Shown: piece after piece, positions 29,702-40,441 of the stretch
Numbering within the stretch: position 1 is the first letter of the stretch
Layout of the letters: every line of letters begins with the position of its first letter
DNA from: a virus
IMG/VR virus record: IMGVR_UViG_3300050120_000115
Span: 1-64,000 of that record
Length of the DNA stretch: 64,000 nucleotides
Reading direction: 5' to 3' (one strand)
Made by a program: the position numbers and the translations under genes
Notes under the pieces: generated by a model
Databases searched by the model: none
What the model saw: only the letters and a program-made list of their open reading frames with translations
What the model was told of the DNA's origin: nothing

Positions 29702-29725
29702 ACCGCTGCCCTTCGGGGTGGCGGT
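29702..29725 (+). promoter_or_regulatory. UUCG hairpin before tape-measure gene
   Basis: ACCGCTGCCC-TTCG-GGGTGGCGGT, a 10-bp stem (two G-T pairs) with a C(UUCG)G tetraloop, followed by TTTTCG. It lies 20 bases before the tape-measure ATG. Possible attenuator or mRNA processing or stability element. Confidence 0.6.
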
Positions 29726-29744
29726 TTTCGTATTTAAGGAAGTA

Positions 29745-32700
29745 ATGGCTGGACCCGACGACATACCTATTGTAATTGGTGTAACAACTGGTGATTCCAC
29801 CGAAGTGGTGGGGGCGTTGGATGACGCCGTAATTGGTCTAGAAGACAATCTTGGTAAACTAGATGCAACCGCCCAGGCGGCGGCTGGGTCTATAGATGAG
29901 GTTGGGGCTAGCGCGGGAGTCTCTGCAGCCAATGTTGACAAGCTCACCGCTGCCGCTGGAAAGCAATCTGGTGAAGCCAAGGCTGCAGCAGACTCCAACA
30001 AGGCTCTTTCGGACTCTAACTTGACCCTAGGTGATACCGCCAAGGGCGCGGCAGACAGTATCCTATCAGAAGCGGATGCAGCTAAGTTAGCTACGGCAAA
30101 CCTACGCGCGCAGATGATTGTACAAGAAGAGCTTGCTGCAAATATGGCGGCAGCAAATTCAGCCCTGGGATCTGCTTACGTTGGAATGAGCAAACTAGAG
30201 GCTCTTGGTACCCCGGCTATTATGAAAGCCGCTACCTGGACAGTTCTGGGTGCTGGTGGACTTGCTTACGAGGGCATTAAGCAGTACATGAACTTTAATA
30301 AGCTCATTACTCAGACAGTCACTCAGGCTGGAGTGGCACCGAGTAATATGGGGTTCTTGAGCCAGACGGCTGAGAATATCTCAAAGCTTACTGGTGTTAA
30401 GCTCGATGACGTAGCTAACTCCTTGTATCGTGTGGCTTCTGGTACTGCTTCTTGGAATGACGGTCTTGGCGCGACGAAAAAGCAACTAGCGGATATTACT
30501 ACCTCAGTTACCAAACTGCAGGTTCTGGGTAACGTTCCGGCTGGTGCAGCATCAGAACAGGCCGCTCGTGTTATTGTAGCACTTGTTAACTCTAACCTAA
30601 AGGGCGTAGGAACCAACCCCGCTGCTGCAGCGGCCCTTATTAACGCTGCCGTTGGTTCTGGTGACATGCGCCTTAATGACCTGGTTCCTGGTATCGGTCG
30701 AGGTGTCCTTCAGTCCGCTAAAGCCAATGGTATGAGCGCTAAAGACATGCTTTCGTGGATCGCCCTACAGACATCTATGGGTACCACCGCAAACGTTGCT
30801 GGTAACTATGTCAAGACTGGTATTAACCTTCTTGCCAACCCTTCCGCACAAGGTGTTTTGGCAGAAGCCATGATAGGGATCAAACCTGGAGAAATGCAGG
30901 GATTGATTTCTTCGAAGGGTGGATTGCAAGCTGCTGTGGCTGCATTTAATGCAGCGGTACAACACTTCAATCCTTCTACTTCTTTCGTTGGATATAGAAC
31001 CAATATAGGTAATCCGCGTCCGGGGGGAACGGGAGAACAGGCAGCGATCAACAAACTCGAAACATGGGCTGTTGGAGAAATGCCTGCTGCGGTTCTGAAG
31101 CAATGGCAGCATGGTGGTAGTGCAGCTTCTGGTGGTCTAACTGCCGCTAACCAGCAATGGATTACTGACCTTATCCTTACCAAGGCGTTCGGTGGTTCCA
31201 AGCAGTTCGCTACGATTGCAGCCATTACAAAGAATCCTCAACTCCTGGCCGGTATTGAAACCTCAATTGGTAACAAGTCTTCACAGGCATACTATAACTC
31301 ATCTTATGCTATAGCAGAAAACACTCCCTCCCAGCGATTCGATAAGGCCATGGCAGCGTTGACCGTTGACTTGGTGAAGGCTGGAAAGGTTATGTACCCA
31401 GCCGTTATCAAGGTGGTGGATGGTCTGGTTTGGTTCGTTGGTAAAATACTATCGTGGAAGCCCGCTCTGTATGAAATAGGAGTTGCCCTAACAGCAATTG
31501 TTGGGTTTGCGGCCCTAGTCAAAGCCGCAGAACTTGGCAAGGGTGCCATGTCTATCTACGGTGGGTTGCTAACTAGACTAAACCCTAATGGAACTAGCGG
31601 TTCATACTTCCGTAATGCCTATAACGTGAGTTCAGGAAAATCAACCCAGGTAGAATTGGGGGCTGCAGTTAGAGACCTTCAACTTGCTGAAGGAAAAGTC
31701 GCTACCGCTACCGTAGAGGGTGCTACAAAAACTACCGCTGCTATTGGCGAATTGATGACTTCTGCAGAGGCTGATACTGCTCGCCTGCAGACCACCATCA
31801 TCGAGACTAGTGGGGGTAAGCTTGGGGGGCTAGGTCGTGGTCTTGGAGCAACAGGTGCAGGTGGGGTCGCTGGAGAAGAGGCAGGCGTTTTAGCCTTTCG
31901 TTCAGATATGTCAAGCCTGTACAAGAACGGACCTCAATTGGGACCGGTTTTTCCAACGCGTATGGGACCCACGTCACCTATGGAAGAGTTGGTTGGTCAG
32001 GGGAATAGTTACGGCGCAGCATCCTCTATACTATTCCAGAGAGATCAAGCGGCTATGCTATATCGACAAAAAGGGATGACTGCTGCAAGTGAATTTTCTG
32101 GAGTAGGTAACGGTCCTTCTGGATATCCAGAACCGTATGTACTGAACACTCCTGAGGACAAATTTCCTGGATTAGGATTATTGTCTACCGGAGCAAAGGA
32201 CGCCTCTTCAGCTGCTCCGTCGATACTTTCTGAATTGAGAGGGCTGGGAGGAGGGGCGCTTGGATTAGTCGGTGGCCCAGTAGGGGTTGCCATGATAGCG
32301 GCAACCGTTCTTCCTATGGCTATGCCATACATGATAAAGGGACTGAGCCCAGTTATGGGATTCCTTGGCCATCTCTTCTCAGGGGGAAGAGCCGCCGCCG
32401 CACTACCTGTTCCTTCGGTAGTAAGTTATAACACGATACAAGATGCTACGCAAAAAGTAAATTCTATCAAGAAGTCTATCGCTGCTATGTTAAGTGGGGG
32501 GTTTGACCCTTCAACGGCTTCAATGGCTGAAAAGCTACAGTGGTGGAATTTGCATCAAGATCTTTCATCTGCATTGGGAACAAAGGCGGTTGTTGCAAAA
32601 CAAAATCCATATGCGGTTTATAAGCAAGCATATGCTTTAACTAACAACGCTAATTTAAATTCTTTAATTTCTAAGACCGGTGCAAGCAGTTTCCTAAATA

Positions 32701-33506
32701 ACACCACTTTGGTCGGTGGAGTAATGGCAAACTTTTCAGGAGCAGCCCTTACGGCCAGTCAGCAAGCTTATAAAGATCAAGTGTTGCTTGGAAAATCTAT
32801 TCAGGGTAATACTCCTTGGGCTAAAGCCATTAGGGAAATGTTGCAGGGTGCTCAAGGTAAGGGTAAGAACTATCTAGGATTGTATGGAGATTCGGCTTCT
32901 CAAATACAAAGACTTATCTACGGGACAGTAGTGGGTGCTCACAACACTGCTCAGAATTTGTTGAATTCTGTGAATGGTGTTAAGTATCTTGGTGCAGGAT
33001 TAGTAGACAAACACTATAATGATACTATGGCAGCACAAGGAGCCATTTCTCGTCAAGTGAACTGGGGAGCAGAAAATCAATTTCTATCAACCACTTCTCC
33101 AACCAAAAAATACAGTGCGTCTTTTCTGGAAAATAATGCTACTAATACAATAGCTACCGCTATAAAATTAGCAAAAGAAGATTTTACTAAAAGCCAGCAA
33201 ACCTCTCTTGGCCCGGTGGCGGATAAAATGTACCTAGCGGCATCTAAAACCGCCGCCACAGAAGCCAGCAAATTTGAAGCACTAAGATCAGAAATTATTG
33301 CGAATGGGAAGAAAACAGAACTAGGTAGTAAAACTATTAAGGACATGACTGATCAGATCAATAAGAACATGACACAATTATTCGATCAAAAAAACCTTAG
33401 TGCTGCGGCCTTCGGAAATGCGTTCGCCTCCGCACTGGCTGGACAAAGCCGTAGTCTTGCTGCAATGATTAACAAGGTGAGTCACCCTACCCAAACGGGA
33501 AAATAG
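29745..33506 (+). CDS. tape measure protein
   Basis: 1253 residues, the longest gene. Ala-rich coiled coil at the N-terminus (residues about 10-140), long helical regions and hydrophobic patches (LYEIGVALTAIVGFAALV; GVAMIAATVLPMAMPYMI) expected of a protein that sets tail length and enters the membrane. ATG 29745 has AAGGAAG upstream; a GTG farther upstream lies inside the UUCG hairpin and is rejected. No muralytic domain recognised. Confidence 0.9.
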   Translation: MAGPDDIPIVIGVTTGDSTEVVGALDDAVIGLEDNLGKLDATAQAAAGSIDEVGASAGVSAANVDKLTAAAGKQSGEAKAAADSNKALSDSNLTLGDTAKGAADSILSEADAAKLATANLRAQMIVQEELAANMAAANSALGSAYVGMSKLEALGTPAIMKAATWTVLGAGGLAYEGIKQYMNFNKLITQTVTQAGVAPSNMGFLSQTAENISKLTGVKLDDVANSLYRVASGTASWNDGLGATKKQLADITTSVTKLQVLGNVPAGAASEQAARVIVALVNSNLKGVGTNPAAAAALINAAVGSGDMRLNDLVPGIGRGVLQSAKANGMSAKDMLSWIALQTSMGTTANVAGNYVKTGINLLANPSAQGVLAEAMIGIKPGEMQGLISSKGGLQAAVAAFNAAVQHFNPSTSFVGYRTNIGNPRPGGTGEQAAINKLETWAVGEMPAAVLKQWQHGGSAASGGLTAANQQWITDLILTKAFGGSKQFATIAAITKNPQLLAGIETSIGNKSSQAYYNSSYAIAENTPSQRFDKAMAALTVDLVKAGKVMYPAVIKVVDGLVWFVGKILSWKPALYEIGVALTAIVGFAALVKAAELGKGAMSIYGGLLTRLNPNGTSGSYFRNAYNVSSGKSTQVELGAAVRDLQLAEGKVATATVEGATKTTAAIGELMTSAEADTARLQTTIIETSGGKLGGLGRGLGATGAGGVAGEEAGVLAFRSDMSSLYKNGPQLGPVFPTRMGPTSPMEELVGQGNSYGAASSILFQRDQAAMLYRQKGMTAASEFSGVGNGPSGYPEPYVLNTPEDKFPGLGLLSTGAKDASSAAPSILSELRGLGGGALGLVGGPVGVAMIAATVLPMAMPYMIKGLSPVMGFLGHLFSGGRAAAALPVPSVVSYNTIQDATQKVNSIKKSIAAMLSGGFDPSTASMAEKLQWWNLHQDLSSALGTKAVVAKQNPYAVYKQAYALTNNANLNSLISKTGASSFLNNTTLVGGVMANFSGAALTASQQAYKDQVLLGKSIQGNTPWAKAIREMLQGAQGKGKNYLGLYGDSASQIQRLIYGTVVGAHNTAQNLLNSVNGVKYLGAGLVDKHYNDTMAAQGAISRQVNWGAENQFLSTTSPTKKYSASFLENNATNTIATAIKLAKEDFTKSQQTSLGPVADKMYLAASKTAATEASKFEALRSEIIANGKKTELGSKTIKDMTDQINKNMTQLFDQKNLSAAAFGNAFASALAGQSRSLAAMINKVSHPTQTGK

Positions 33507-33519
33507 GAGTACCTAAGTA

Positions 33520-34293
33520 ATGACTGGATTTAACCCACAGCCACACCCAAGTAGAAATAGCGCTCCTCCTCTTTTGGCCAACAAGCGGACTCTTCTCACC
33601 CTTACTCCATTTTCCCCGAACAAGGTTTACCATCCTGTCACCATGGGTATTGCGGGACAGATTCCCCTAACCCAGGTATCTGGATCAGGTGGGTGGCAAA
33701 TAGTTGACCGCCCTCGTCGTGCTGCGGCAACTCAGTGGTATGACCGATCTCCTTTTCAACTGGTCATTCCGGCAATAATGGATCAATCGGTAACGCGCTC
33801 TGCTACCACTCCCGACGAGGACGTTAACCAGTTGCTTTCGTGGCTTAGTGCTCCTGACGTTAATGCTACAATAATCCAACCTCCTACCATAAAGGTTCAC
33901 GGACCCGTACTTGGTACGGAGCTGACATGGGTTTTGTATTCATTGGAACACGGGGACGCCCTGAGGGATTCCCAGTCGGGTCAAATAATCCAGCAGATAC
34001 TTACCATTACTCTCTATGAGTATAACCCTCCGTTCCCGTCCTTAGCAACAGGATCTGGTCCTGCTGCTACCGCCGCAAAATCCAACACCGGGGGCAGCAC
34101 CAAGAATTACGTAGTGAAGGCCGGAGACACACTAGCAAAAATAGCCTCTCAACAACTCAAGGGAGTCTCTCTTTCAAAAGCAGAATCAGCGATTATAGAT
34201 GCCAATCGTGGGGACCCGTCATTGAACATGAGAAGTCCTGGACAGATTCTAACAACCCTATTAGGAAAAACAATAAAGATACCGAGTAGTTAA
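33520..34293 (+). CDS. baseplate protein with C-terminal LysM domain
   Basis: 257 residues. C-terminal LysM from about residue 197 (NYVVKAGDTLAKIASQQL...PGQILTTLLGKTIKIP). The N-terminal 190 residues are beta-rich. LysM proteins after the tape measure act in myovirus hubs as connectors (gp53/XkdP-like) and may bind peptidoglycan. Confidence 0.8.
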   Translation: MTGFNPQPHPSRNSAPPLLANKRTLLTLTPFSPNKVYHPVTMGIAGQIPLTQVSGSGGWQIVDRPRRAAATQWYDRSPFQLVIPAIMDQSVTRSATTPDEDVNQLLSWLSAPDVNATIIQPPTIKVHGPVLGTELTWVLYSLEHGDALRDSQSGQIIQQILTITLYEYNPPFPSLATGSGPAATAAKSNTGGSTKNYVVKAGDTLAKIASQQLKGVSLSKAESAIIDANRGDPSLNMRSPGQILTTLLGKTIKIPSS

Positions 34294-34294
34294 C

Positions 34295-35428
34295 ATGGCT
34301 GCGTCAAAGACTATTCCAGCAGTGAATCGTTCAGCCACTTCTAACACTGGTGCCGTTCCATCGGCCTTCACTTTCCCCCAGTCCGCATCTGATACCCTTC
34401 TATCAACCATTGGATTTGGTAGCCTTAATCTTTCTGACCTTCTTTTTGTCAATCCAGTTACTCAACAACGCTCAGAAATGTCTGATGCTTATCTTGAGGC
34501 AATTACTGACATAATTTATGAGAAGAATATGAATGGCGTAACCACGGTTACCCTTCAAACCAATGACCCTACTCGGGCGTTGCTTCGAACAGTGGTACAG
34601 CAGGGAACTGAATTAATAATTCAGGACCAGGGACGTGAGGTTCATCTATCGTTCACTCAAGAGACAAAAGCGTCTGACCAGTTGCAGCTAGCTTTTGAGT
34701 CAACAACCGTTTATCGTCTCTCTAATCAGCGAAACGCACCAGGAACAACTACAACCTATACCTCTACTGCCGTTACTCAGTTCATGGCTTCTTTGGTGTA
34801 TGCTCTTAATTATTCTGGCTCTCCTTACGCGCCGGTCAGTTTTGTTGCGCCGGACTACCAAACAATTTGGGGTGAAATCAGCGGGTTCTTGGGGAAGGCT
34901 CCGCTAGCCGTAGGTCTAGGACGTGGAACAACAGTTGACCCATTCGAAGACTCCTGGACCTGTATGACACGAATCGCTTCCACCATTGGATGGCGACTTT
35001 GGGAGAATAACGGAACCGTATATTTCGGACCGGATGAATATTGGCTAGGAATTCTTACTGCTAGTCCGCAGGGAATCGCGCAGCCACCAGTTAATGTGGC
35101 CCTGGGCACGACAGGAACTAAGATACCGATTCTTAAAGAGTTCGGTCCAGACATCATGCTTATTGATTACGACTGGGACGTTAACAAGCCATATGCCCAG
35201 GCCACCGTTACGTGCATGTTAGACGGGTGGACATACGACATCGGAGAAATAGTCCAGACCACGGGGTTGGGGCGAGCCGATGGATACTGGATGGTGTACG
35301 ATATGCAGAGAGACTTCTACAATCCTCAGGCGACCATGACACTTCAGGTACCCACGCCATATCCTGAACTTTACGAGCCCAACTCGCTTCCTCTTCCGGG
35401 ATTTCCTCTTAGTGCAAAGTTCGTCTAA
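34295..35428 (+). CDS. baseplate hub protein (gpD/gp27-like)
   Basis: 377 residues. QRSEMSDAYLEAITDIIYEKNMNGVTTVTLQTNDPTR, a central segment (TCMTRIASTIGWRLWENNGTVYFGP) and C-terminal VQTTGLGRADGYWMVYDMQRDFYNPQATMTLQVP fit the late-control-D/XkdQ hub family. Position between LysM protein and spike agrees. Confidence 0.75.
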   Translation: MAASKTIPAVNRSATSNTGAVPSAFTFPQSASDTLLSTIGFGSLNLSDLLFVNPVTQQRSEMSDAYLEAITDIIYEKNMNGVTTVTLQTNDPTRALLRTVVQQGTELIIQDQGREVHLSFTQETKASDQLQLAFESTTVYRLSNQRNAPGTTTTYTSTAVTQFMASLVYALNYSGSPYAPVSFVAPDYQTIWGEISGFLGKAPLAVGLGRGTTVDPFEDSWTCMTRIASTIGWRLWENNGTVYFGPDEYWLGILTASPQGIAQPPVNVALGTTGTKIPILKEFGPDIMLIDYDWDVNKPYAQATVTCMLDGWTYDIGEIVQTTGLGRADGYWMVYDMQRDFYNPQATMTLQVPTPYPELYEPNSLPLPGFPLSAKFV

Positions 35429-35794
35429 ATGGGAAGAACTAATTCAGCTAGTACTCTTCTTGCTCAGCAATTGCTTAGAATGCATGGTATCACCGCTGAC
35501 GCTGCTCAGATCACTGGTACATACTACGGAATAGTAGTACAGACTGATGTATCTCTAGGGCTTGGGTCTTCTTCGCCAATCCCGTCTGGAATGATGACGG
35601 TTAACATTCCAAGTCTCGGAGTAAATTCTGTTTCAGATCCTCTACCTTATCCCGGATCGGTAGCGCCACCACTTGGTACACAGGTGTCAATTGGATTTGA
35701 TAGTAGTTCATCACCAATAGTACTAGCCCTTTATGGGTTTTCCTCATCATCAGGTGGGGGATCAGACATCGATCCATTTTTTCTCGGAGGATAA
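35429..35794 (+). CDS. baseplate spike/OB-fold protein, putative
   Basis: 121 residues, beta-rich (TGTYYGIVVQTDVSLGLG; MMTVNIPSLGVN; GTQVSIGFDSSSSPIVLALYG), which resembles gpV/gp5 OB domains that plug the tube. Short Ser/Gly linker and a terminal DIDPFFLGG. Assignment by position and strand pattern. Confidence 0.55.
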   Translation: MGRTNSASTLLAQQLLRMHGITADAAQITGTYYGIVVQTDVSLGLGSSSPIPSGMMTVNIPSLGVNSVSDPLPYPGSVAPPLGTQVSIGFDSSSSPIVLALYGFSSSSGGGSDIDPFFLGG

Positions 35795-35797
35795 TAA

Positions 35798-38488
35798 GTG
35801 CTGACTCTTAGCAGCGGACAAACATTACAAGGATCAGCAGTTACCCCATCGGTGGTAACTTACACCCTTACGGGGTCTTCTTACGTCCCAGGGTCATCTA
35901 CATATGAGATCCTTGGTCAGGGACAATTGTCTAGTTCCGTAGCCGCCATGTTGTCTCCTTCAAGTGACTCTGCTCTTATCAGTCACATCCTTCTTGCCAA
36001 CTCTTCTGCTTCATCCGTTTACATTAGTCTTTATGTAGACGGTACGGCTGGCTCCAACTTAATTGTTAACCTAAACATTCCCGCTAATGGTTCGGCCACA
36101 TTCGACCGTGATGGTTGGAAGGTTTATGATTCTAACGGTAGTCTTCAGACTGTTGGATCTCCAGGTGCTTCTGGACCTACCGGACCTAGTGGTCCTGCAG
36201 GTTCATCAGGAGCCTCGGGACCAACCGGACCGGCAGGGGCAACTGGACCATCAGGCGGTCCCACTGGAGCTACCGGACCGACTGGGGTTACGGGACCGGC
36301 AGGAGGTACTGGAAGTACCGGAGGTACTGGTGCCGCTGGATCTGCAGGATCTGTTGGAGTAACTGGACCCACTGGACCAGCTGGGGTTACTGGGCCGACA
36401 GGAGGGACTGGCGGCACGGGAGGAATTGGTGGTATAGGCGTCACTGGAGTAACTGGAGCAGGCGTCACTGGAGCGACCGGCCCTACTGGACCTACCGGTG
36501 TTACTGGACCTACAGGACCGACCGGAATTACGGGACCAGGATATTCTGGTGTAACTTCTACCACATCGTTGCTTATAGCTACCGGTTCTACTACGTGGAC
36601 GGTAGCGGCCACTCAGGCATATCAAGTCGGCCAGCGCGTTCGCGTGGCATATACGACCACTCCTTCAGACTACATGGAAGGAGTAATCACCGCTCTGGTC
36701 GCCAACACATCTATAACAGTTTCAGTTGACACGACATCTGGATCTGGAACCTTTGCATCATGGTCATTCTCTGTAGCAGGACTTGTGGGCGTTACGGGTC
36801 CCACCGGACCTACCGGACCCACGGGTGTTACGGGGGGGACGGGCGGAACTGGAGGTACTGGGGCCGTGGGTGGAGTCGGGGCCACTGGCGTCACGGGAGT
36901 GACTGGGGCTGGGGTTACCGGTGTCACCGGAGCAACGGGACCTACTGGTCCTACCGGTGTAACGGGAACAACGGGTCCTCAGGGGAACTTCGGGGGAGAC
37001 GCATTTAATTGGACGTTTTCAACGGCAACAACCTCAACGCCTGCAGCCGGTGTATTGAACTTCAACAATGCCACCGTATCTTCGGTCACTAATATTTATG
37101 TTAACCAGGCAGACTATCCAACTACTAATGTTTCAACGTGGCTAGCTGCCATGCGTTCCGGTGGGGTTGTAAAGGTTTACAACAACTCTACTCCAACCCA
37201 ATTCGCGATATTCACCCTAACCGGCACCCCCTCGCTAACTGGTTCTGTATATACCATATCTGTTACTTACGTGACAAACGCCGGTACTATTGACACAACC
37301 GCAGGCGACACTGTTCTTAATTACGATATCCCTGGATCAACGGGGGCAACAGGACCTACTGGAGTTACTGGTGTTACGGGAGTTACTGGAGGAACAGGTG
37401 GAACAGGCGCAGCCGGTGCGGTTGGAGTAACTGGTCCAACCGGAGTAACCGGGGTAACAGGTGCCACTGGCGCTGGGGCAAGTTCGGTGGGAACAGTTAG
37501 AAATACTTCATCCCTACCTGCAACCGCAGCGGCAAATGAGTATACGGTTCTTACAGGATCTACCGCTTCAACTACCCTGACGCTTCCAGCATCACCCGCA
37601 GGCGGAACTATAAATGCCGTCTTAAACAATGCTACCGTTAGCGCTACCCTGGCTCCAGGTGCTGGAAACTCTTTAATCATTCTTGGTGGATCGACAGCAA
37701 GCATCGTCATACCTCCAAATGGTTATTACGAGATAGTCTACGTTACCTCTACAACGACTTGGTATGTTGTTACTGGTAGCCAAGAACGTGAACAGTTGCG
37801 CATAGGCTCAACGGCATCCTCAGCGACACCGGCTATCGATACAGATAACTATGACGTGTACGAAATAACAGCTCTTGCTGCTACCATTACCGGCTTCACC
37901 ATGACCGGTACGCCAGCTGATAACGACAAGTTGATGATAAGAATTACCGACAACGCCACGGCTCGTGGAATCACTTGGGGTACCTCATTTGAAGCATCCC
38001 CAGGGTGTGCGCTGCCAACTACAACTGTAATATCCACTATGTTGACCTGTGGATTCATCTACAACGGTTCAACCTCAAAGTGGAGAATTGTAGCAACAGA
38101 TGCCTCTGTTGGTTCTCCACAGATAAATCAACTAGGTATAAATACTACTGCTCCTAGTGTAGCTGGAACGGTGGCCACGTCGCCCCCAACTTCGGCAACC
38201 ATACAAACAGCGTTGGGTAATCTGACCTTAGGAACGGCGTATCATAATACGCTTTCTTACGATGTTAAAATGACAGTATTCATCGCAGTAACTGCCGACA
38301 CCTCAATGGTTCTTAAGGATGGGGTTGGCACAACGAATACGCCGACTCAAACTACTATAATTACCGGGACTACCGCAACTGGAATTATACCAGTTAATGT
38401 AAGAATTCCAACTGGATATTACAGATTACTTTCTATTTCTGGAACCGTAACCGACGCTATCGTTGGACAATATTTGGAGGCCGCATAA
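35798..38488 (+). CDS. collagen-like tail fibre protein
   Basis: 896 residues from GTG 35798 (GGAGG upstream). A beta N-terminal domain is followed by three Gly-X-Y blocks (about 36155-36540, 36784-36980, 37333-37480), dominated by GPT, GVT and GAT triplets, separated by beta domains. The C-terminal 300 residues are beta-rich ([22 protein letters not shown]). Such triple-helix fibres usually trimerise into long adhesins. The Pro-rich antisense ORFs are artefacts of the repeats. Confidence 0.85.
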   Translation: MLTLSSGQTLQGSAVTPSVVTYTLTGSSYVPGSSTYEILGQGQLSSSVAAMLSPSSDSALISHILLANSSASSVYISLYVDGTAGSNLIVNLNIPANGSATFDRDGWKVYDSNGSLQTVGSPGASGPTGPSGPAGSSGASGPTGPAGATGPSGGPTGATGPTGVTGPAGGTGSTGGTGAAGSAGSVGVTGPTGPAGVTGPTGGTGGTGGIGGIGVTGVTGAGVTGATGPTGPTGVTGPTGPTGITGPGYSGVTSTTSLLIATGSTTWTVAATQAYQVGQRVRVAYTTTPSDYMEGVITALVANTSITVSVDTTSGSGTFASWSFSVAGLVGVTGPTGPTGPTGVTGGTGGTGGTGAVGGVGATGVTGVTGAGVTGVTGATGPTGPTGVTGTTGPQGNFGGDAFNWTFSTATTSTPAAGVLNFNNATVSSVTNIYVNQADYPTTNVSTWLAAMRSGGVVKVYNNSTPTQFAIFTLTGTPSLTGSVYTISVTYVTNAGTIDTTAGDTVLNYDIPGSTGATGPTGVTGVTGVTGGTGGTGAAGAVGVTGPTGVTGVTGATGAGASSVGTVRNTSSLPATAAANEYTVLTGSTASTTLTLPASPAGGTINAVLNNATVSATLAPGAGNSLIILGGSTASIVIPPNGYYEIVYVTSTTTWYVVTGSQEREQLRIGSTASSATPAIDTDNYDVYEITALAATITGFTMTGTPADNDKLMIRITDNATARGITWGTSFEASPGCALPTTTVISTMLTCGFIYNGSTSKWRIVATDASVGSPQINQLGINTTAPSVAGTVATSPPTSATIQTALGNLTLGTAYHNTLSYDVKMTVFIAVTADTSMVLKDGVGTTNTPTQTTIITGTTATGIIPVNVRIPTGYYRLLSISGTVTDAIVGQYLEAA

Positions 38489-39783
38489 TGTCAACCACAC
38501 CAATTAACTTAGTAGAGCTTCCTAATAACGCAATGGTAGCTCATAATCATATGTGGGCAATATATGAGAAAAATTCTTCCGGTCAATACGTAGTTGTTTC
38601 TCCGACTAAGAGTGTTCCTATCAACACTCCTTTATACGCCGTCGCTGGATGGGATGCTCCTAGACCGGTAAACCCCCCAACAACGTATACTGTTACTTTC
38701 AATTCTGAGGGCGGATCAACGTGGCCACCAGAAACGTGCAACGCTGGTCAGTCGGTCTTAACCGATCTATTGCCCGTTAAAGCGGGGTACACATTCACTG
38801 GTTGGTTTAGCGCTCCCACTGGAGGGTCACAGGTTACGTCACCATTTACGCCGACTGGCAACGTTACGTTGTACGCGCAGTGGACGCCAAACGCCTTACC
38901 CAGCCCGCTTATTCGTGGTGCATACATGGCACCAGCTGACCCGAGCGCGATTGCTACTTTTGCGTCGCTGACCAAAACTCCGGTAAACCTCGTTGTGGAC
39001 TACATCCAGGACAACGATGGCTGGCAGGCGGTGGCTGGCGCTAGCGGCAGTATCGACTGGTTGCTCAATGCGTGGAAAGTAACACCATATCAACTATGTC
39101 TAGCCGTACCCATAATCCCGAGCGATTCATCGGGCAACGCAGTAGGAACATTGTTATCAGGAGCGAACGGCTCATACAATGCGTACTACACCTCTCTCGC
39201 CAAAGTGCTTATAGCGGCAGGTTATGCTAAGTGCTACCTGCGCCTGGGCTGGGAGTTTGATGGAAGTTGGTACAAGTGGGCGGCGCTTAACCCGACCGAT
39301 CAAGCGAACTACGCAGCATACTTCCGTCAAATCGTCACGACTATGCGCGCCGTAGCTGGCGCGGAGTTCCAGTTCATTTGGAATCCCGACGCCTCAGCAT
39401 TCACACAATCGGGCTACAACGTTGAGTTGGCGTGGCCTGGAGCGCAGTACGTGGACGTGATTGGACTGGACCTGTACGACTTCAGTTGGAGTTCATCGAC
39501 TGAAGCGGGCGTGTGGGTTAACTTTTTGTCGCAGATGAACGCCGCCGACGACTTCGCGACAGCGCAGGGCAAGCCCCTAGCGTTCTGCGAGTGGGGCGTA
39601 CAGGCGCTCGCTTCACATGGTTTTGCGGATGACCCAACCTATATCACTAACATGGTGACGTGGATGAAATCGCACAACGTTGTATTCGAGGCGTACTTCA
39701 ACGGCGACACCACCAAGGCGCAGGATGCTTATCTTGGCAACTACCCTAATAGCTTGGCTGCGTTCACTAAAGCATTGGCGTAG
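38488..39783 (+). CDS. GH26-like glycoside hydrolase with InlB-type repeat
   Basis: 431 residues. Residues 65-135 form a Listeria-Bacteroides (InlB B) repeat (TYTVTFNSEGG...LPVKAGYTFTGWF...NVTLYAQW). Residues 142-431 match GH26 endo-beta-mannanase-like folds: LRLGWEFDGSWYKW with acid/base E256, FIWNPD, and a nucleophile candidate in PLAFCEWG (E368). Probably a virion enzyme that cuts a host glycan. The hydrolase part uses GCG/CGC codons more than its neighbours, suggesting separate origin. Confidence 0.8.
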   Translation: MSTTPINLVELPNNAMVAHNHMWAIYEKNSSGQYVVVSPTKSVPINTPLYAVAGWDAPRPVNPPTTYTVTFNSEGGSTWPPETCNAGQSVLTDLLPVKAGYTFTGWFSAPTGGSQVTSPFTPTGNVTLYAQWTPNALPSPLIRGAYMAPADPSAIATFASLTKTPVNLVVDYIQDNDGWQAVAGASGSIDWLLNAWKVTPYQLCLAVPIIPSDSSGNAVGTLLSGANGSYNAYYTSLAKVLIAAGYAKCYLRLGWEFDGSWYKWAALNPTDQANYAAYFRQIVTTMRAVAGAEFQFIWNPDASAFTQSGYNVELAWPGAQYVDVIGLDLYDFSWSSSTEAGVWVNFLSQMNAADDFATAQGKPLAFCEWGVQALASHGFADDPTYITNMVTWMKSHNVVFEAYFNGDTTKAQDAYLGNYPNSLAAFTKALA

Positions 39784-39786
39784 CCC

Positions 39787-40437
39787 GTGGCCGTCGCTTT
39801 CGTTCAGAAGGGCGACAGTGGGGTAGCTCCCGGCATTGCTTCTGGCGTAGCCGGGAATATCCTTCCCACTAACGCGACGGTTGGTAACTGCGTTCTTGTA
39901 GCTATAGTTCCGAATACGACCGAAGCGGCGAATAGTTACAGCGTCACTAGCCCAATGGGGACGTTCGTCAAACTGGGTTCATCGGCCAACTCTGGGTACG
40001 ACATTGAGTACTGGGGGCTACTCGGTGTCCCCACGGCGTCACGGGCAATCACCGTCACAACCACGGCTGGCAGGACTTGGTATGGCCAGGGCACCGAGTT
40101 CTCAAATGTCGGGTCACTACTAGCGGCGGTCATCAAGACCGGCACCAGCACCGCGCCAAGTTCGAGCGCTGTGACGGTCCCTGCTGGTGGCGCGATTATC
40201 GCAGGTATTAGTACAGCCGGAACAATATCTGCTGCACCATTATCCCCGTGGGTTGACTACAACGCTGGCGCGTTCATCTTCGCGGACGGAGCTGATACCG
40301 CCTACCAGGTGCCAGCGTCAGGTGGATCACTGACCGCAACATGGACCACTGGGTCGGCGGCGTGGGACGTGATAGCAATTGTTCTGGTTCAGGCTGTTGT
40401 TCCATTTACTCAGGGTAGAATGTTTTTAGGGTTCTAA
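39787..40437 (+). CDS. putative fibre/adhesin protein
   Basis: 216 residues from GTG 39787. Beta-sandwich pattern (MAVAFVQKGDSGVAPG...GNCVLVAIVPN...WGLLGVPTASRAITVTTTAG...GTEFSNV), like small jelly-roll domains in secreted bacterial proteins. Same GC-rich codon style as the GH26 part. It ends FTQGRMFLGF, a common phage adhesin C-terminus. Confidence 0.55.
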   Translation: MAVAFVQKGDSGVAPGIASGVAGNILPTNATVGNCVLVAIVPNTTEAANSYSVTSPMGTFVKLGSSANSGYDIEYWGLLGVPTASRAITVTTTAGRTWYGQGTEFSNVGSLLAAVIKTGTSTAPSSSAVTVPAGGAIIAGISTAGTISAAPLSPWVDYNAGAFIFADGADTAYQVPASGGSLTATWTTGSAAWDVIAIVLVQAVVPFTQGRMFLGF

Positions 40438-40441
40438 ACAC

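Noticed and set aside
36145-37710. Long Pro/Val- and Ser/Arg-rich ORFs antisense to the collagen-like gene
   Set aside because: They mirror the Gly-X-Y codon repeats on the other strand and have no promoter or ribosome site.
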